Shown here piece after piece: positions 1 through 5,031 of a stretch of DNA of 5,141 bases. This DNA is from Lachnospiraceae bacterium (GTDB lineage: Bacteria; Bacillota; Clostridia; Lachnospirales; Lachnospiraceae). The stretch covers positions 1-5,141 of the forward strand of contig JAJQCU010000079.1 in NCBI GenBank assembly GCA_021202575.1, written 5' to 3'. The position numbers were made by a program, and so were the translations under genes. Under the pieces are notes generated by a model. That model did no database searches. It was not told where the DNA came from and saw nothing but the letters and a program-made list of their open reading frames with translations. Within the stretch, counting starts at the first letter, position 1; each line of letters starts with the position of its first letter.

Positions 1-2
1 GT

Positions 3-122
3 CCCCGGAAGCTTGTCCGTAAGGCAATAGACAAAGTGAGCCAGAACCACCTGCCCGTTTCTGAAGCGGCCTTGGCAAACCGCTGGGCAACAAAGGTGAC
101 AACAATCTCACAGGGCTTCTGA
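3..122 (+). CDS. Possible 3' end of an unrecognised gene, cut by the window edge
   Basis: An open frame enters from the left edge and stops at the TGA at 120-122, giving 39 residues that end in TTISQGF. The composition is ordinary for a soluble protein: mixed charges, several Lys/Arg, and an Ala-rich stretch (SEAALANRWA). I do not recognise the family. A plus-strand terminator sits about 100 bases downstream (220-252), which fits a gene ending here. The opposite strand is also open over the same bases and also reads protein-like (it contains CEIVVTFVAQRFAKAASETG), so the coding strand is uncertain. The start and most of the gene lie outside the window, so no function is proposed. Confidence 0.3.
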   Translation, partial: PRKLVRKAIDKVSQNHLPVSEAALANRWATKVTTISQGF

Positions 123-219
123 AAATCAAACTACGCTCCAGCGCGTGAATTCAGGGGATGCCTGAAAGGTATACGATATTGCAAAACAACGAGCTTCAAA
201 ACATAATCTGTAGTATGTC

Positions 220-252
220 CCCTGCCCGGATTAAACCGGACGGGGATTTTTT
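220..252 (+). terminator. Rho-independent terminator
   Basis: The hairpin pairs CCCTG-c-CCGG (220-229) with CCGG-a-CGGGG (236-245) around the loop ATTAAA. That is about ten pairs with one mismatch and one G-T wobble. The plus strand then reads ATTTTTT (246-252). The T run is only on the plus-strand 3' side, so it should stop plus-strand transcription from the gene that may end at 122. It lies just beyond the 3' end of the minus-strand gene at 269-466, where it could at most work weakly in reverse. Confidence 0.7.
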
Positions 253-268
253 ATATATGTTATACCGA

Positions 269-466
269 TTAAAACCGAAACTCTTTGGGTTCATCCGTAA
301 AGGAAGAAATGGTCGCTGTTACATCCTTCACCTTACCTGTCTGGATATACAGTTTTCCCTCAAACTGATGGATTGTCCCGAACGGGCGCACCCGCGGCTG
401 GTCACCTTCCACCGTAGCCAGATAATATGTTCCGCACTTTTTCAAAAATTCCAATACTTCCTGCAT
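269..466 (-). pseudogene. Pyridoxamine 5'-phosphate oxidase-family protein (Nim-like), internally deleted
   Basis: The first ~47 residues match the start of small flavin-binding proteins of the PNPOx-like split-barrel fold: MQEVLEFLKKCGTYYLATVEG, then QPRVRPFGT, then EGKLYIQTGKVKDV. These use FMN or a similar cofactor in the cytoplasm; many have no known substrate. The last 16 residues (TATISSFTDEPKEFRF) resemble the family's usual C-terminal tail, which normally comes some 70 residues later. The gene is 65 residues instead of about 130-140, so the middle of the barrel has apparently been deleted in frame. The start is well supported: AGGAG at 475-479 lies 8 bases before the ATG at 464-466. 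No convincing promoter is visible upstream, where an IS now lies. A folded flavin-binding protein is unlikely. Family assignment rests on recalled motifs. Confidence 0.72.
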
Positions 467-515
467 GTTTGCATCTCCTAGTTTATATTTTGATTACTTA
501 TAAACTCAAACTTCC

Positions 516-531
516 CACACCATTTGGTGTG
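516..531. repeat. Near-perfect palindrome between the oxidase-like gene and the IS
   Basis: CACACCA (516-522) and TGGTGTG (525-531) are exact reverse complements separated by TT. The site lies about 50 bases upstream of the oxidase-like start and about 60 bases upstream of the IS promoter. Its short, dyad-symmetric form suits a dimeric regulator's operator, but neither flanking gene proves it. It could also belong to the IS terminus. No T run follows on either strand, so it is not a terminator. Confidence 0.4.
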
Positions 532-540
532 ATGAACCTT

Positions 541-1842
541 GAAAACTCAATACTTTAGCGCATAAAAATGGCACAAACCTGCGCCTGCATGGTATAATTG
601 AATTGCGACAAACAATAACACAGCAAGGAGATTTATGCCATGTCAAGTATACCACAGAACCAGGACAACAGAAAAGAGATTTCCGATTTTTCTGCAAAAT
701 TTATTCACGAGTTTCGGATTGGAAAGCTCCTCTTCAAATGCAATGCAGGAAAAGCCAAAGGCGTTCCTGTCATGGATATCTTCCGTTATCTGCTCTGCCT
801 GATCTTTTCAGACCGCAGTGATTATATGCAGCGCAGAACTGGTACCTCCGACTGTACTTTTTCTAAAAATACGATGTACCGTTTTCTTAACAATGCAAAG
901 ATTAACTGGCAGCGCTTTATTGTCCTTCTGTCGTCCAGGATTATCATTGATTTCATGAAGCCCCTTACAGATGAAAACCGCAAAGATGTTTTTATTGTCG
1001 ATGACAGCCTCTTTGACCGCTCCAGATCAAGGAAAACAGAACTCCTGGCCAATGTCTTTGATCATTGTTCTATGAAATTCAAGCGTGGATACCGCATGCT
1101 TACCCTCGGCTGGTCTGACGGGAATTCCTTTGTCCCGGTTGATTACTGCCTCCTTTCAGAACCAGAGGATAAAAACCTGCTCTGCGAGGCTAATCCATGT
1201 GACGGCCGTTCCCTTGCAGGAAAACGCCGCAGCCAATCGCGCAGGAAAGCAACTGATGTTATGGTTGAGCTTGTTGCCGCGGCACAGAAAGCCGGGATTA
1301 CTGCAAGATATATCCTTTTTGACAGCTGGTTTTCGTCTCCCAAGACGATCATTACCCTGAAAAAAGAGCGTGGTCTGGATACTATTGCCATGATAAAGAA
1401 AGGGAAAACCAAATATCTTTATTAGGGAAAGAAACTCAACATCAAGGAAATCTATGGTATGAACCGGAAACGACGCGGCCGATCCAAATATCTGCTTTCC
1501 ATAGACGTAACCATCCAAAAGGACGGAAAAACTCTTCCGGCCAGGATCGTGTGTGTCCGCAACAAAAGCAACCGCAAAGACTGGCTTGCCCTGATCAGCA
1601 CAGACATGGATATTTCTGAGGAAGAGATTATCCGTATCTATGGGAAACGCTGGGATATCGAAGTGTTCTTCAAATCCTGTAAATCGTATTTACGGCTTGT
1701 AAAGGAGTGCCGGAGCCTGTCTTATGATGCGCTGAACGCCCATACAGCAATCGTATTTACAAGGTACATGATGCTTTCGGTTGCCAAACGCCGCGATGAA
1801 GATGATAAAACGATCTGCGAGTTGTTTTATGTCCTGTTGGAC
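541..1842 (+). mobile_element. IS4-family insertion sequence, 3'-truncated (approximate ends)
   Basis: The element is defined by its IS4-family transposase gene with its own promoter and ribosome binding site. The right side is missing: transposase homology stops at about 1842 and the sequence passes straight into an oppositely oriented small gene. With no right end to compare, the left terminal inverted repeat and any target duplication cannot be identified. The left limit given (541) is only an estimate, placed between the palindrome at 516-531 and the promoter at 590-598. The element should be immobile by itself, because the transposase also carries an internal stop. Confidence 0.65.
569..598 (+). 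promoter_or_regulatory. Extended -10 promoter of the IS transposase
   Basis: A consensus TATAAT at 593-598 is preceded by TG at 590-591, forming an extended -10 (TGGTATAAT). The -35 region (about 569-575, TGGCAC/GGCACA) is weak, as is common with extended -10 promoters. The transposase ATG at 640 lies 41 bases downstream, with AAGGAG at 625-630 and a 9-base spacer to the start. Confidence 0.65.
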
Positions 1843-1878
1843 TTCTTTTTCTTCTTCCTCCACTTTTTGATGCGGTAA
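640..1878 (+). pseudogene. IS4-family DDE transposase, amber-interrupted and C-terminally truncated
   Basis: One frame runs from the ATG at 640 to 1878, broken only by TAG at 1423-1425 (codon 262). Both halves are in the same frame, so this is a nonsense change and not a frameshift. The catalytic triad is visible: VDDS at codons 120-123 (first Asp 121 or 122), FDSWFSSP with Asp228, and YGKRWDIEVFFKSCK. The last gives the IS4-family Y-2-R-3-E-6-K signature at Tyr334, Arg337, Glu341 and Lys348. The stop falls between the second Asp and the Glu, so a protein ending there cannot be an active DDE enzyme. Homology ends near Asp401 (1842). The last residues before the stop at 1876-1878 (FFFFFLHFLMR) are read through the back of the next gene. 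Family members usually run somewhat longer, about 440-450 residues. The start is fixed by AAGGAG at 625-630. Confidence 0.88.
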
Positions 1879-1967
1879 ATCATATCCTCCGCACTGACAA
1901 AACCTACATAGGCCATGTCAAAAACCGCGACTGCCGTCAACAATGTTTTCATCTGATTCATTTTCAT
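1827..1967 (-). CDS. Small lysine-rich protein of unknown function, probably altered by the IS junction
   Basis: This 46-residue frame begins at the ATG at 1965-1967 with an excellent GGAGG (1975-1979) 7 bases upstream, which is the main reason to call it. Residues ~7-27 (KTLLTAVAVFDMAYVGFVSAE) are hydrophobic enough for a single membrane segment or a signal-like stretch. A basic tail RIKKWRKKKKK follows. The last four or five residues and the stop (1827-1829) fall in sequence that, on the other strand, encodes transposase residues up to Asp401. The original C-terminus was therefore probably replaced when the IS fragment joined here. It lies 135 bases downstream of the Cys_rich_VLP gene in the same orientation, so the two may once have been cotranscribed. 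I do not recognise the family. It is either a short functional peptide or the 5' remnant of a longer gene. Confidence 0.5.
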   Translation of the reverse strand: MKMNQMKTLLTAVAVFDMAYVGFVSAEDMIYRIKKWRKKKKKSNRT

Positions 1968-2001
1968 TCTGTAACCTCCAATTCTTTGTTAAAATTCCTT
2001 T

Positions 2002-2115
2002 TGTCCGCATTTAGAAACGCCAAAATGGGCATTCTGGATAAAATGTCCACGAATGCCCGATTCGCCCTTTTTTTGCCCTTTAAAATAAGGCTTTTTTGAG
2101 CCCTAAATGCGGACA
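2002..2115. repeat. Nested inverted repeat, possible terminator structure or small palindromic element
   Basis: The outer arms are a perfect 13-base inverted repeat: TGTCCGCATTTAG (2002-2014) and CTAAATGCGGACA (2103-2115). The right arm includes the stop codon and last codons of the Cys_rich_VLP gene. Nested inside is a strong hairpin: GGGCATTCTGGA (2027-2038) pairs with TCCA-c-GAATGCCC (2046-2058), twelve pairs with one bulged base and a seven-base loop. On the minus strand this hairpin is followed by only ATTTTGG. On the plus strand a T7 run starts about nine bases later. It could end transcription of the Cys-rich gene, but the outer arms are more than a simple terminator needs. Confidence 0.55.
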
Positions 2116-2522
2116 GGGTGTCTCTTGTTCCACTTCCGTTCTTTGTCCTTCTCCCTTCTTTCTGCTGCCGCACAAGCCGGGCAGTACATGCTGCGGTTTG
2201 ACCTGGGGACAAACCTGGCGCCGCACTTCACACACCGTTTCAGCAAAATACCTTTTAAGATATCCGCCTCCAGCTGAGGGGATAACGGCAACACCGCATT
2301 CCGAAACCACCTGCAGTCAACCGAATAGGATATCCGCTGCGGACAGACGCGCTCATCCCCATCCTCCAGCATAATGCAGTTGCCTTTCTCGTAATTGCAG
2401 CAGTTTTGCCGGATGAGCTTTGCGGCCTCCCTCTGCTGCTCAGGCGTCATCTCATACAGCGCCCCGTCCGGCTTCCGCTCCACTGGCGGCCCATACCGTG
2501 AGCCTCGCTCCACTTCTTTCAT
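2103..2522 (-). CDS. Cys_rich_VLP-domain protein with C-terminal zinc ribbon
   Basis: From the ATG at 2520-2522 this is 139 residues (140 if the GTG just upstream is used). Numbering from the GTG, residues ~28-80 carry the Cys_rich_VLP pattern: CCNYEKGNCI (Cys42, 43, 50), DGDERVCPQ (Cys61), SVDCRWFR (Cys71) and the name-giving AVLP at 77-80. A second module has CVKC (98-101) and CPAC (115-118), spaced like a zinc ribbon, then a basic Lys/Arg-rich tail suited to nucleic-acid binding. This family is common on conjugative and integrative elements of Firmicutes; its biochemical role is not established. The start is awkward: GGAGG (2525-2529) is only two bases from the ATG and overlaps the GTG. 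A GTG at 2511-2513, 11 bases after GGAGG, is an alternative. No function beyond metal and probable nucleic-acid binding is claimed. Confidence 0.85.
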   Translation of the reverse strand: MKEVERGSRYGPPVERKPDGALYEMTPEQQREAAKLIRQNCCNYEKGNCIMLEDGDERVCPQRISYSVDCRWFRNAVLPLSPQLEADILKGILLKRCVKCGARFVPRSNRSMYCPACAAAERREKDKERKWNKRHPVRI

Positions 2523-2531
2523 CACCTCCGA

Positions 2532-2574
2532 TCATAAAAATAAGCCCACATGATTCATAAAAATCATGTGAGCT
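2532..2574 (-). terminator. Rho-independent terminator after the smr gene
   Basis: CACATGATT (2547-2555) and AATCATGTG (2562-2570) form a perfect nine-pair stem with a six-base loop. AGC/GCT extends it at the base after one mismatch. On the minus strand the stem is followed by TTATTTTTAT (2533-2542). This should end transcription coming from smr and the genes upstream. It lies directly before the ribosome binding site of the Cys_rich_VLP gene, so it could alternatively act as an attenuator for that gene. Confidence 0.72.
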
Positions 2575-2591
2575 ATGTATCATCATTTCGT

Positions 2592-2697
2592 TTAACTAAC
2601 TTCAAAAAATATAATCTTCGATTTAGTCAACAAAAATCCCGAAAATACAGCATTTCCAGGATCTTTGTTAACTATCTTCTTGTCTTTCTTTGACTAA
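2592..2697. repeat. Four TTRACTAA-like motifs in an AT-rich intergenic gap
   Basis: Copies are TTAACTAA (2592-2599, plus), TTAGTCAA (2623-2630, the reverse complement of TTGACTAA), TTAACTAT (2668-2675, plus) and TTGACTAA (2690-2697, plus). Four copies within 106 bases, one inverted, sit between the smr stop and the terminator at 2532-2574. They could be binding sites for a recombinase, an initiator or a regulator. The short AT-rich word could also recur by chance. Confidence 0.35.
2624..2674. repeat. Long imperfect hairpin 3' of the smr gene
   Basis: TAGTCAACAAA (2624-2634) pairs with TTTGTTAACTA (2664-2674), with one G-T type mismatch. After one unpaired position ATCC (2636-2639) pairs with GGAT (2659-2662), and GAAA (2641-2644) can pair with TTTC (2653-2656). 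This gives about 19 pairs over 51 bases. There is no T run on either side, so it is not a standard terminator. It may be an RNA stability element at the end of the smr message or a DNA-level recognition site. Confidence 0.45.
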
Positions 2698-2700
2698 TTT

Positions 2701-2958
2701 CTAAAATAATTCCTTCAAAATCAACCGGGTAATCCCTTCATTGTCGCCCGGCAGTATCCTCTTCACCTTCGGCTCCCGCCCATAACCAAACTCATCTCTG
2801 ATGGCTGATCGTATCCGCGTCCCGCCGTGAAAGCCGTGGATTACCCGGACCTCATACACCGCGCTCCCGGCGGCGTTTACATTCTTGTGGATTGCCTCCA
2901 TCGCCTTCTCTACGGTCAGGCCATGCACATCTGTTGTAATAATCGGTTCTGAAAGCAT
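2701..2958 (-). CDS. Stand-alone Smr-domain protein (MutS2 C-terminal type)
   Basis: These 85 residues are essentially one Smr domain. DVHGLTVEKA at residues 10-19 is the conserved first motif, with the His of D-x-H-G. VIHGFHGGTRIR at 39-50 corresponds to the HG-x-G-x-G-x-L-R loop. Smr domains occur at the end of MutS2 and as small proteins; several are DNA- or RNA-cleaving nucleases or bind branched nucleic acid or stalled ribosomes. Which applies here cannot be seen. The ATG (2956-2958) shares one base with the kptA stop (TAATG), and AAGGAG at 2970-2975 lies 11 bases upstream inside kptA, so the pair is built for translational coupling. The frame is intact although kptA is broken. Transcription should end at the terminator at 2532-2574. 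The domain call is firm; the cellular role is not. Confidence 0.88.
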   Translation of the reverse strand: MLSEPIITTDVHGLTVEKAMEAIHKNVNAAGSAVYEVRVIHGFHGGTRIRSAIRDEFGYGREPKVKRILPGDNEGITRLILKELF

Positions 2959-3511
2959 TACAAGCCGGACTCCTTCGTACTTACTTTTTCAAGATAGTTC
3001 ACCGGAACTGCCTTTGTCAGCCACACGCCGTTGACGCTCCGGTAAAACGGAATGCCGTCCCCGGACATCTTCCCGCTGAGCACTCTGTAGACCACCAGCT
3101 TCCCATGGCGCTGTCCGACCTTCCTGGCAATAGGATAGTCGCCGGACAGATGAACATACAGCCTCGACATCGGCAACAATCCCTGCACATCAATCGAAGC
3201 AACCGATTTTTCTCCGGTTCCGTGATACAGGATTTCTGGCGGCGTTACCTTCTCCAATTCCACATCCACCGGGATGGAATGTCCCTGATTGGCGCGGATC
3301 AGTGTTTTATCTTCATTAAAAGAGTATCTTTGTTTTTCATCTTCCCGGACGATCTGTTCCAATGTTTCCATCGTCAGCGGATGCGTCCGGTTGATTCCAG
3401 CGATCAGTTATCCACATTTGCCCATCCACGCTCATCCAGCGTAATGCCGATCATTTCCGGCCTGTGGCGCAGGATCAGCCTCATAAATTAGCTCGTACAC
3501 TTCATTAACAT
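2958..3511 (-). pseudogene. kptA: RNA 2'-phosphotransferase KptA/Tpt1, nonsense plus frameshift
   Basis: KptA/Tpt1 transfers an internal RNA 2'-phosphate to NAD+, releasing ADP-ribose 1''-2''-cyclic phosphate and nicotinamide. The uninterrupted part (137 residues from the ATG at 3369-3371) has RANQGHS (26-32), YHGT (49-52), RLYVHLSGD (70-78) and GIPFYRSVNGVWLT, all typical of the catalytic domain. Upstream, the same strand encodes the missing N-terminus: TS-stop-FMRLILRHRPEMIGITLDERGW, including the conserved LRHxPE motif. Two lesions separate the pieces. Codon 8 is TAA (3488-3490) where Lys is expected. One base is missing near 3409/3410, where GAT-GAA-CTG has become GAT-AAC-TG. Repairing both restores 184 residues, the usual family length. 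The original start is the ATG at 3509-3511, with GGAGG (3523-3527) 11 bases upstream. The downstream ATG at 3371 has no ribosome binding site. Sequencing error cannot be excluded, but two independent lesions make it less likely. Confidence 0.88.
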
Positions 3512-3560
3512 GCTTCAATCAACCTCCGGTCAAGCCGATAAACTGGAAGTTGTAGTTCCA

Positions 3561-4904
3561 CTATTTCACTTTCCAACTACCCGCCTTGTTTGATCCGATT
3601 CTTTCAATTAATTTTTTCGATTTCAATGCGGCAATGGCCCTGGATATTGTTCGAGATGATTTTTTGCATATTTCTGCCATTTCCGGAACTGTTATACCTT
3701 CATCTTTTCGTAAAATTTCCAAAATTTCACTTTCCAAATCGCTTATTGTGCCATTTATCATGCCATTTATCATGCCATCCTCTGACATGATATTTCGATC
3801 TGTTCTTGAAAATTCAATCGTAAAGTCATTTTCAGAATTAATATAACTCACTTTTACATCCGAGTCCCGACACAGAGTATAAATCTTTCTCAGTCCAGAG
3901 CCGAAGGTTTCCACGTCTTTGCATAAATACAAAGTTTTTGAAATCAGTTCGTTACGAAGGAACGAATGTAGATCTCTGGTTGCAAAATCTTCCGGGCGAA
4001 AGTCATTTGCAAAAGAACCTGGATTCATAATTGAAATACGATTTGAATAAATATCTATTTCATGCTGTACAGATGAATCGTATCGAGCATGGGCAAAGCT
4101 GTTGATGACAGCTTCACGTATGGCATCAATCGGAATCTCAGGCGTCTCTATTCTATGAATCCCATCGTCACTAATCCGAGAACTCCATCGAATATTTTTA
4201 ATGATATAACTGGTTGCTTCATTAATCAGCTCAAATATATTTCCCTCGACCCGCGAAATATCAAGGAATGTATTTTTGTGTTCTGTAGCGAATACCGCCA
4301 TTTTCAGCGTAATAGGATGATTTTTGGAAAAGAGCATTTTTCCGGCATTCGTAAGATATTCTCCATTTAACAATCCCAACTTATGCATAAGAATATCTGC
4401 ATCCGTTCCCAGCTCTGGCAGTCTGCCACAGTTTGTCGCATTTTTATAAAAATTGTTAAGGGTTGATTGATTTACATCATTTATTGCTTCCCCAGACGAT
4501 TTGTTTTCCCAATTTTCCTCATATTCTTGAGCAATCATCATTTTTCGAAGCTCACCTGGAGACATTTCACGGTCTTCGTCTGCAACACGTATATAATATT
4601 TTCCAAATGCAGAATATGGCTTATCTTTTCCTTTAAAATTTACAACGATGATCTCAACATTATCAACAAATTCTCTTTTGACTTCCGGATAAATCTGTGG
4701 TCGTATGCTTTCAAAAATTTTTCTTGAAACATCTCGTAGTGTAGAATCAACAATTGTAAACTTGTTCGGTGTGCCATCATTTTTTAGTCCGAAAAAAATT
4801 TTTCCATGTCCATGTTTATTCAATATACTGGATATGGATACCATTGCTTCATTTATTTCACCCGTAGTCTTTTTAAATTCGTTTGTTTCATCTTCTCTGA
4901 ACAC
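3561..4904 (-). CDS. Schlafen/AlbA_2-domain ATP-binding transcriptional regulator (COG2865-like)
   Basis: This 447-residue protein has three parts. Residues ~5-120 form an AlbA_2 (Schlafen-like, divergent AAA_4) domain, with ETNEFKK and SSILNKHGHGKIFFGLKNDG. Residues ~210-365 form the family's GHKL-like HATPase_c_4 module, with PIDAIREAVINSFAHARYD (~257-275), IMNPGSF (~293) and ETFGSGLRKI (~335). After a repeat linker DGMINGMINGT (~376-386), residues ~391-447 form a winged helix (VPEMAEICKKSSRTISRAIAALKSKKLIERIG), which suggests DNA binding. Proteins of this layout are called predicted transcriptional regulators; their signals are mostly unknown. The GTG start (4902-4904) is fixed by AAGGAGGG (4911-4918), six bases upstream. 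A promoter and operator-like repeats lie just beyond. The gene is clearly more AT-rich by eye than kptA and smr, suggesting a separate origin. It is intact, cytoplasmic and has no membrane segments. Confidence 0.87.
   Translation of the reverse strand: MFREDETNEFKKTTGEINEAMVSISSILNKHGHGKIFFGLKNDGTPNKFTIVDSTLRDVSRKIFESIRPQIYPEVKREFVDNVEIIVVNFKGKDKPYSAFGKYYIRVADEDREMSPGELRKMMIAQEYEENWENKSSGEAINDVNQSTLNNFYKNATNCGRLPELGTDADILMHKLGLLNGEYLTNAGKMLFSKNHPITLKMAVFATEHKNTFLDISRVEGNIFELINEATSYIIKNIRWSSRISDDGIHRIETPEIPIDAIREAVINSFAHARYDSSVQHEIDIYSNRISIMNPGSFANDFRPEDFATRDLHSFLRNELISKTLYLCKDVETFGSGLRKIYTLCRDSDVKVSYINSENDFTIEFSRTDRNIMSEDGMINGMINGTISDLESEILEILRKDEGITVPEMAEICKKSSRTISRAIAALKSKKLIERIGSNKAGSWKVK
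3743..3778 (-). repeat. In-gene tandem repeat encoding the MINGMINGT linker, matching the promoter repeats
   Basis: In gene sense the bases read GATGGC-ATGATAAATGGC-ATGATAAATGGC-ACAATAA, a 12-base unit repeated twice with partial edges, encoding DGMINGMINGTI. The plus-strand word TATCATGCCATTTAT (3756-3770) is identical over 15 bases to operator copy 1, read on the minus strand there. TTATTGTGCCATTTAT (3743-3758) differs by one base in 16 from operator copy 2. The in-gene copies are therefore inverted relative to the promoter copies. Confidence 0.7.
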
Positions 4905-4925
4905 AACAGTCCCTCCTTGGCAAAC

Positions 4926-4954
4926 AGAATACTATAAATGGCATGATATTTCAA
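4926..4954 (-). promoter_or_regulatory. Promoter of the Schlafen-type regulator gene
   Basis: On the minus strand TTGAAA (4949-4954) and TATTCT (4926-4931) are separated by exactly 17 bases, both near the sigma-A consensus. Transcription would begin at about 4919, just upstream of the AAGGAGGG ribosome binding site, giving a short leader. The whole 17-base spacer is one copy of the 18-base repeat listed at 4932-4982, so a protein bound there would block RNA polymerase. Confidence 0.7.
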
Positions 4955-4982
4955 GAAATTGTCGCTATAAATGGCACGATAA
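4932..4982 (+). promoter_or_regulatory. Operator-like pair of 18-bp direct repeats
   Basis: CTATAAATGGCATGATAT (4932-4949) and CTATAAATGGCACGATAA (4965-4982) agree at 16 of 18 positions. They start 33 bases apart, close to three helical turns, so bound proteins would sit on nearly the same face of the DNA. Copy 1 fills the spacer of the promoter at 4926-4954; copy 2 lies upstream of its -35. This is typical of repression by a DNA-binding protein, most simply the winged-helix protein encoded just downstream. Binding is inferred. Confidence 0.6.
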
Positions 4983-5031
4983 AATGTTTATGTAGGCAAA
5001 GCAAATTGACATATTCCGATTTCAGAGTCTA

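Noticed and set aside
158..481. 107-codon plus-strand frame
   Set aside because: It lies antisense to the oxidase-like gene remnant, runs through the terminator hairpin, has no usable ribosome binding site and matches no family I know.
482..515. Minus-strand promoter TTGAGT-16-TATAAA for the oxidase-like gene
   Set aside because: Transcription would start on or past the ribosome binding site at 475-479, so it does not work as a promoter for that gene.
561..578. ATAAAAATGGCACAA near the IS promoter, similar to the operator-like repeat
   Set aside because: It needs an insertion to align and lacks the conserved GATA end; most likely a chance resemblance.
1964..2212. 82-codon minus-strand frame overlapping the Cys_rich_VLP gene and the nested repeat
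   Set aside because: It is a different frame across a well-supported gene, and the GGAGG near its end serves the small gene starting at 1967.
3105..3491. 128-codon plus-strand frame
   Set aside because: It is antisense to kptA, whose motifs are unmistakable on the other strand.
4932..4982. Start of a CRISPR array
   Set aside because: Only two 18-base repeats with a 15-base gap, imperfect and placed on a promoter; no further units and no cas genes.
4705..4995. 96-codon plus-strand frame with a repeated YKWHD
   Set aside because: The repeated residues are only the translation of the operator-like DNA repeats; the rest is antisense to the regulator gene.
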